Assembly: GCA_030039515.1 (NCBI GenBank)
Contig: JASHVT010000122.1
Coordinates: 1 to 8,099 of the forward strand
DNA from: Nitrososphaerales archaeon
Lineage (GTDB): Archaea > Thermoproteota > Nitrososphaeria > Nitrososphaerales > Gagatemarchaeaceae
Reading direction: 5' to 3'
Length of the DNA: 8,099 nucleotides
Shown: positions 6,102-8,099 of the stretch, one piece after another
Numbering within the stretch: the stretch's first letter is position 1
Layout of the letters: each line of letters starts with the position of its first letter
The notes under the pieces: generated by a model
Databases searched by the model: none
Told to the model about the DNA's origin: nothing
What the model saw: the letters and a program-made list of their open reading frames with translations, nothing else
Program-made: the position numbers and the translations under genes

Positions 6102-7142
6102 CTATCTCCTCACCGGCACCTGGACTATCCTCTGGACGAAGTCGTCTGCCGACTGGACCCTCGTCTGCAGGTCGGGGGCCGACAGGGTCACGTTCCTCGC
6201 GAGCGCGCTCCTCGCCTCGCCTGAGATGTTGCTCAGGACCGACGCCTGGTACGCGTTGCCGCCTGAGGCCACCGTGAGGGCGAAGACCCCTGTCATCGCG
6301 TCCCTGACCCCCACCTTGCTGAAGAGGTTCTTCTTCCCCCCTATGGGAGGGAACATGGTCACGTTGTCCTTGTCGAAGAGCGTCAGCCCTTGCTCGCCTC
6401 TGGTTATCAGGATCGCCTTGCAGTCGAGGCGGCTGAGCAGGTTCACGCCCATGTTCCTAAGACTGGTCTCGTTCACCATGGCCATCCCCGTGGCGTGGCC
6501 CGCCTCCTCCATGTTCGACTTCACGTAGGTGACACCCGAGAAGTCCAGATAGTGATGCATCTTCGGCTGCCCGACGACCACCTTCCCGGCGGCATGAGCT
6601 TCGTCGACAACCCCGTTGATGACGTAGCTGGTGATCGAGCCCCTGTCGTAGTCGGAGAGGACGACGCAGTCAGCCTTCTTGATCGCAGGCAGGGCAGCGG
6701 CCAGGAGTTTCTTGGCCAGCGCCGGCGGCGCGTCTGTCCTATCTTCCCTGTCGATCCTGAGCATGTGGAAGGTGTTGACCATGATCCACGTCCTGAGGGG
6801 AGTTGGCCTCGACGTGTCCGTGACGACGCCGTCATGCCCTATGCCGTGCTTCGAGAACTCGGACTTCAGCCACGTCCCGTACTCGTCCGACCCAACAAGG
6901 CCCACCAGCTCCACCGAGGCGCCGAGGGACGCCAGTTCCCTGGAGAGGTTCGCACCTCCGCCGGGAAGGAACGTCTCGCCCATGTAGTCGCCCGCGGGGA
7001 CAGGAGCCTCCCTGGCAAGCTTTCTGGCGGCGACCTCCACGAACCTGCTGACGATCAGGTCGCCGATCACGAGGACCTTCCTGCCTTGGAACCGCCTCAG
7101 GAGGTCGTTGAGCTTCTCTCTGTCGACCGTTTCCAGAGGCAC
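6102..7142 (-). CDS. PfkB/ribokinase-family carbohydrate kinase, HldE/RfaE kinase-domain-like, with atypical active site
   Basis: The 346-residue protein follows the kinase domain of heptose-7-phosphate kinase (HldE/RfaE domain I) from end to end: KVLVIGDLIVSRF at 22-34, REAPVPAG at 44-51, LPGGGANLSRELASLGA at 59-75, LRTWIM at 116-121, HMLRID at 126-131, VLSDYDRG at 161-168, SNMEEAG at 209-215 and ITRGEQGLTLF at 246-256. It lacks the cytidylyltransferase domain of bifunctional HldE. Key positions differ. The catalytic GAGD is G278-V-R-D281, which keeps the aspartate but loses the anion-hole glycine. The substrate aspartate of GDxxxDR is S32, and IDPKG is VGQPK. It should phosphorylate a sugar or sugar phosphate, but the substrate is unknown and a non-catalytic role is possible. 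The start is GTG, the only in-frame start before FQGRKVLVIG; no Shine-Dalgarno is visible, which fits a very short leader. It is the first gene of the operon with the split transketolase and rpe. Confidence 0.85.
   Translation of the reverse strand: MPLETVDREKLNDLLRRFQGRKVLVIGDLIVSRFVEVAARKLAREAPVPAGDYMGETFLPGGGANLSRELASLGASVELVGLVGSDEYGTWLKSEFSKHGIGHDGVVTDTSRPTPLRTWIMVNTFHMLRIDREDRTDAPPALAKKLLAAALPAIKKADCVVLSDYDRGSITSYVINGVVDEAHAAGKVVVGQPKMHHYLDFSGVTYVKSNMEEAGHATGMAMVNETSLRNMGVNLLSRLDCKAILITRGEQGLTLFDKDNVTMFPPIGGKKNLFSKVGVRDAMTGVFALTVASGGNAYQASVLSNISGEARSALARNVTLSAPDLQTRVQSADDFVQRIVQVPVRR
6106..6112 (-). promoter_or_regulatory. Ribosome-binding site of the transketolase N-terminal gene
   Basis: On the - strand this reads TGAGGAG, complementary to the 16S rRNA 3' end. 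It sits seven bases before the GTG at 6098 and lies inside the last codons of the kinase gene. It supports the GTG as the true start and implies translation linked to the upstream gene. Confidence 0.7.
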
Positions 7143-7173
7143 GCTTTTTTCGACTTTGTGCCCTCTCTCGTCC

Positions 7174-7181
7174 TTTTTAAG
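7174..7181 (-). promoter_or_regulatory. TATA-like box for the kinase-transketolase-rpe operon
   Basis: On the - strand this reads CTTAAAAA, overlapping the TAA stop of the helix-turn-helix gene. It lies about 35 bases upstream of the kinase GTG, so initiation 22-27 bases downstream would give a leader of only around ten bases. That agrees with the lack of a Shine-Dalgarno before the GTG. It suggests the operon has its own promoter in addition to possible read-through from upstream. Confidence 0.55.
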
Positions 7182-7695
7182 TTTGGGAAGCTTTTCGCTT
7201 TTCAGACATCGACTCTCTCCACTTCTCGTCGAGCAGCCTGCCTATCACCTCCACAGCCTTCCTGACCTCTCGCTCCAGAGCGAGCGGGTCGTAGCCCTTT
7301 GGCGGAGGGACGTCGAGGAACCTCTGGTTCGGGTCGCTCCCCAGGAAGTCTTTGCTGGCCTCGAAGATGGACATCAGGGCGGGTCCGTCGAGCTTCCTGA
7401 GCTCCGATGTCCAAGCATGGTGGAAGCCCTTCTCGGACATGAAGGTGAGTCTCTCGTCCCCCTCAGCCTCTTTCTTGACCCGCTCCCAGAACTCGCGGTC
7501 GAACTCGCCCGGGACTACCTCCTTCGACCTGATCCGGGCGGCGTAGGACTTCGCGAGCCTCGACGCCCTCGACGGCGTGGTCTCGAGGTGCGACGCGACC
7601 TGCTCCGGGGTGAGCCCGAGCTCGAGGAGGTAGTAGCACGCCTCTTCGAGGACCTCGTCGCTGACGTCGCCTGCCGCAGGGCTCATGGCGGGCAT
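7177..7695 (-). CDS. Helix-turn-helix protein of unknown family
   Basis: I do not recognise this family. From the ATG at 7695 the product has 172 residues, is mostly predicted helix, and has no signal peptide or membrane segment. Residues about 13-54 (DEVLEEACYYLLELGLTPEQ, then VASHLETTPSRASRLAKSYA) look like a DNA-binding helix-turn-helix of the 'LTPEQVA..L..TPSRASRLAK' kind. The rest is charged, with an aromatic patch GFHHAW near 90-95 and a basic end. The ATG at 7695 lies eight bases after the MMPL stop codon, with GAGG only two bases ahead. The ATG at 7686, three codons on, has GAGG at 11 bases and is an alternative start. A longer form from 7782 would overlap the MMPL gene by 79 bases and is unlikely. 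It is probably co-transcribed with the MMPL gene and might regulate it. Confidence 0.7.
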   Translation of the reverse strand: MPAMSPAAGDVSDEVLEEACYYLLELGLTPEQVASHLETTPSRASRLAKSYAARIRSKEVVPGEFDREFWERVKKEAEGDERLTFMSEKGFHHAWTSELRKLDGPALMSIFEASKDFLGSDPNQRFLDVPPPKGYDPLALEREVRKAVEVIGRLLDEKWRESMSEKRKASQT

Positions 7696-7703
7696 CGCCT
7701 CGG

Positions 7704-8099
7704 TCAGGCGTTCTCCGCCGCGGTTCCCTCGAACAGTTTCCTGGACCTGCGCAGATATGGGATGGGGCTGTACCAGTTCCATCTGCCCATGACGGACATC
7801 ACCGCCGGGACCATGTAGGTCCTCACGACCAAGGCGTCGATGAGGATCGAGAAGGCCAGGGAGAACCCGAGCTCTTTGAGCAGGAGGTCGCTCGACAGCA
7901 TCAGCGAGCCTAGCGAGCCGGCGAGGATTATCGCCGCGGCCGTGATTATGCCTCCGGTCTGCTCGATCGCCCCGACTATGGCCTCGTTGAGCCGCTTGCC
8001 CTTGGTCGCCTCCTCCCTTATCCTGGTGAGGATGAAGACGTTGTAGTCCATCCCGAGCCCAAGCAGCACCACGAAGAGGAAGAACGGGGTTATGAAGAG
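7704..8099 (-). CDS. MMPL/RND-family membrane transport protein, C-terminal end, partial
   Basis: The - strand frame is open from the window edge to TGA at 7706-7704 and gives the last 131 residues of a membrane protein that starts outside. GLGMDYNVFILTRIREE (14-30 of the visible part) is the G-x-D-Y transmembrane signature of MMPL transporters. A charged cytoplasmic stretch with NEAIVGAIEQTGG follows, then two or three hydrophobic segments (about 50-68 and 76-105). DALVVRTYMVPAVM (88-101) is the usual end of the last helices in this family, followed by a short polar tail. Family members use the proton gradient to export lipids or other hydrophobic molecules across the cytoplasmic membrane; in archaea their cargo is generally unknown. 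The next gene, a helix-turn-helix protein, follows after eight bases on the same strand. Confidence 0.9.
   Translation of the reverse strand, partial: LFITPFFLFVVLLGLGMDYNVFILTRIREEATKGKRLNEAIVGAIEQTGGIITAAAIILAGSLGSLMLSSDLLLKELGFSLAFSILIDALVVRTYMVPAVMSVMGRWNWYSPIPYLRRSRKLFEGTAAENA

Noticed and set aside
6102..7142. Calling the kinase HldE (bifunctional heptose kinase/adenylyltransferase)
   Set aside because: The nucleotidyltransferase domain is absent and several substrate and catalytic positions differ, so only a family-level call is justified.
6390..7265. Open + strand frame of 291 codons opposite the kinase
   Set aside because: It is antisense to a well-supported PfkB-family gene, has an Arg/His/Val/Asp-rich composition typical of a reverse-frame shadow, and has no domain signal.
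7696..7782. N-terminal extension of the helix-turn-helix protein
   Set aside because: It would overlap the conserved MMPL tail by 79 bases, and the extra 29 residues look like out-of-frame translation; ATG codons just after the MMPL stop are better starts.
7108..7818. Open + strand frame of 236 codons across the helix-turn-helix gene and the MMPL end
   Set aside because: It runs antisense through two supported genes and a promoter, and its composition is that of a shadow frame.
1..8099. tRNA or rRNA genes, CRISPR arrays, insertion sequences, attachment sites
   Set aside because: No cloverleaf, regularly spaced repeat, transposase frame or terminal inverted repeat pair was seen; almost all of the window is covered by ordinary coding sequence.

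Overview
The window is GC-rich archaeal DNA with short intergenic gaps. The best lineage marker is the elongation factor 1A gene. Its protein has the archaeal/eukaryotic form and carries the long segment before GQxREH that is known from the eocyte/TACK side and missing in euryarchaea. Overall it reads most like Nitrososphaerota (Thaumarchaeota) proteins, but that finer placement is my judgement by eye, not a search result. Archaeal TATA-like boxes and Shine-Dalgarno motifs are visible, and GTG and TTG starts are common.

Layout from left to right: (1) the 3' end of a + strand NAD-dependent sugar-nucleotide epimerase/reductase of GDP-L-fucose synthase type (1-192); (2) a - strand family 2 glycosyltransferase (224-1045); (3) the - strand EF-1A gene (1139-2467), with a clear TATA box and a hairpin directly after its stop; (4) a 184-base divergent intergenic region with an inverted repeat; (5) a + strand NAD-dependent epimerase/dehydratase (2652-3617), convergent with the next unit; (6) a tight four-gene - strand operon transcribed from about 7150 down to 3645, in the order PfkB-type kinase, transketolase N-terminal subunit, ribulose-phosphate 3-epimerase, transketolase C-terminal subunit; (7) a small - strand helix-turn-helix protein of no recognised family (7177-7695); (8) the C-terminal end of an MMPL-type membrane protein (7704 to the window edge).

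The operon is the most coherent system here. A split transketolase and the pentulose-phosphate epimerase that feeds it are interleaved, with rpe placed between the two transketolase halves, and are preceded by a sugar kinase related to the kinase domain of HldE/RfaE. Transketolase plus Rpe make and use xylulose-5-P, ribose-5-P and sedoheptulose-7-P. An HldE-like kinase beside them suggests, as inference only, a link between the non-oxidative pentose phosphate branch and sugar activation for surface glycans, which the nearby epimerase and glycosyltransferase genes would fit. The kinase has GVRD in place of the family GAGD motif and has lost the usual substrate-pocket aspartate, so its substrate, or even its catalytic activity, is open. 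No RNA gene, CRISPR array or mobile element was seen.
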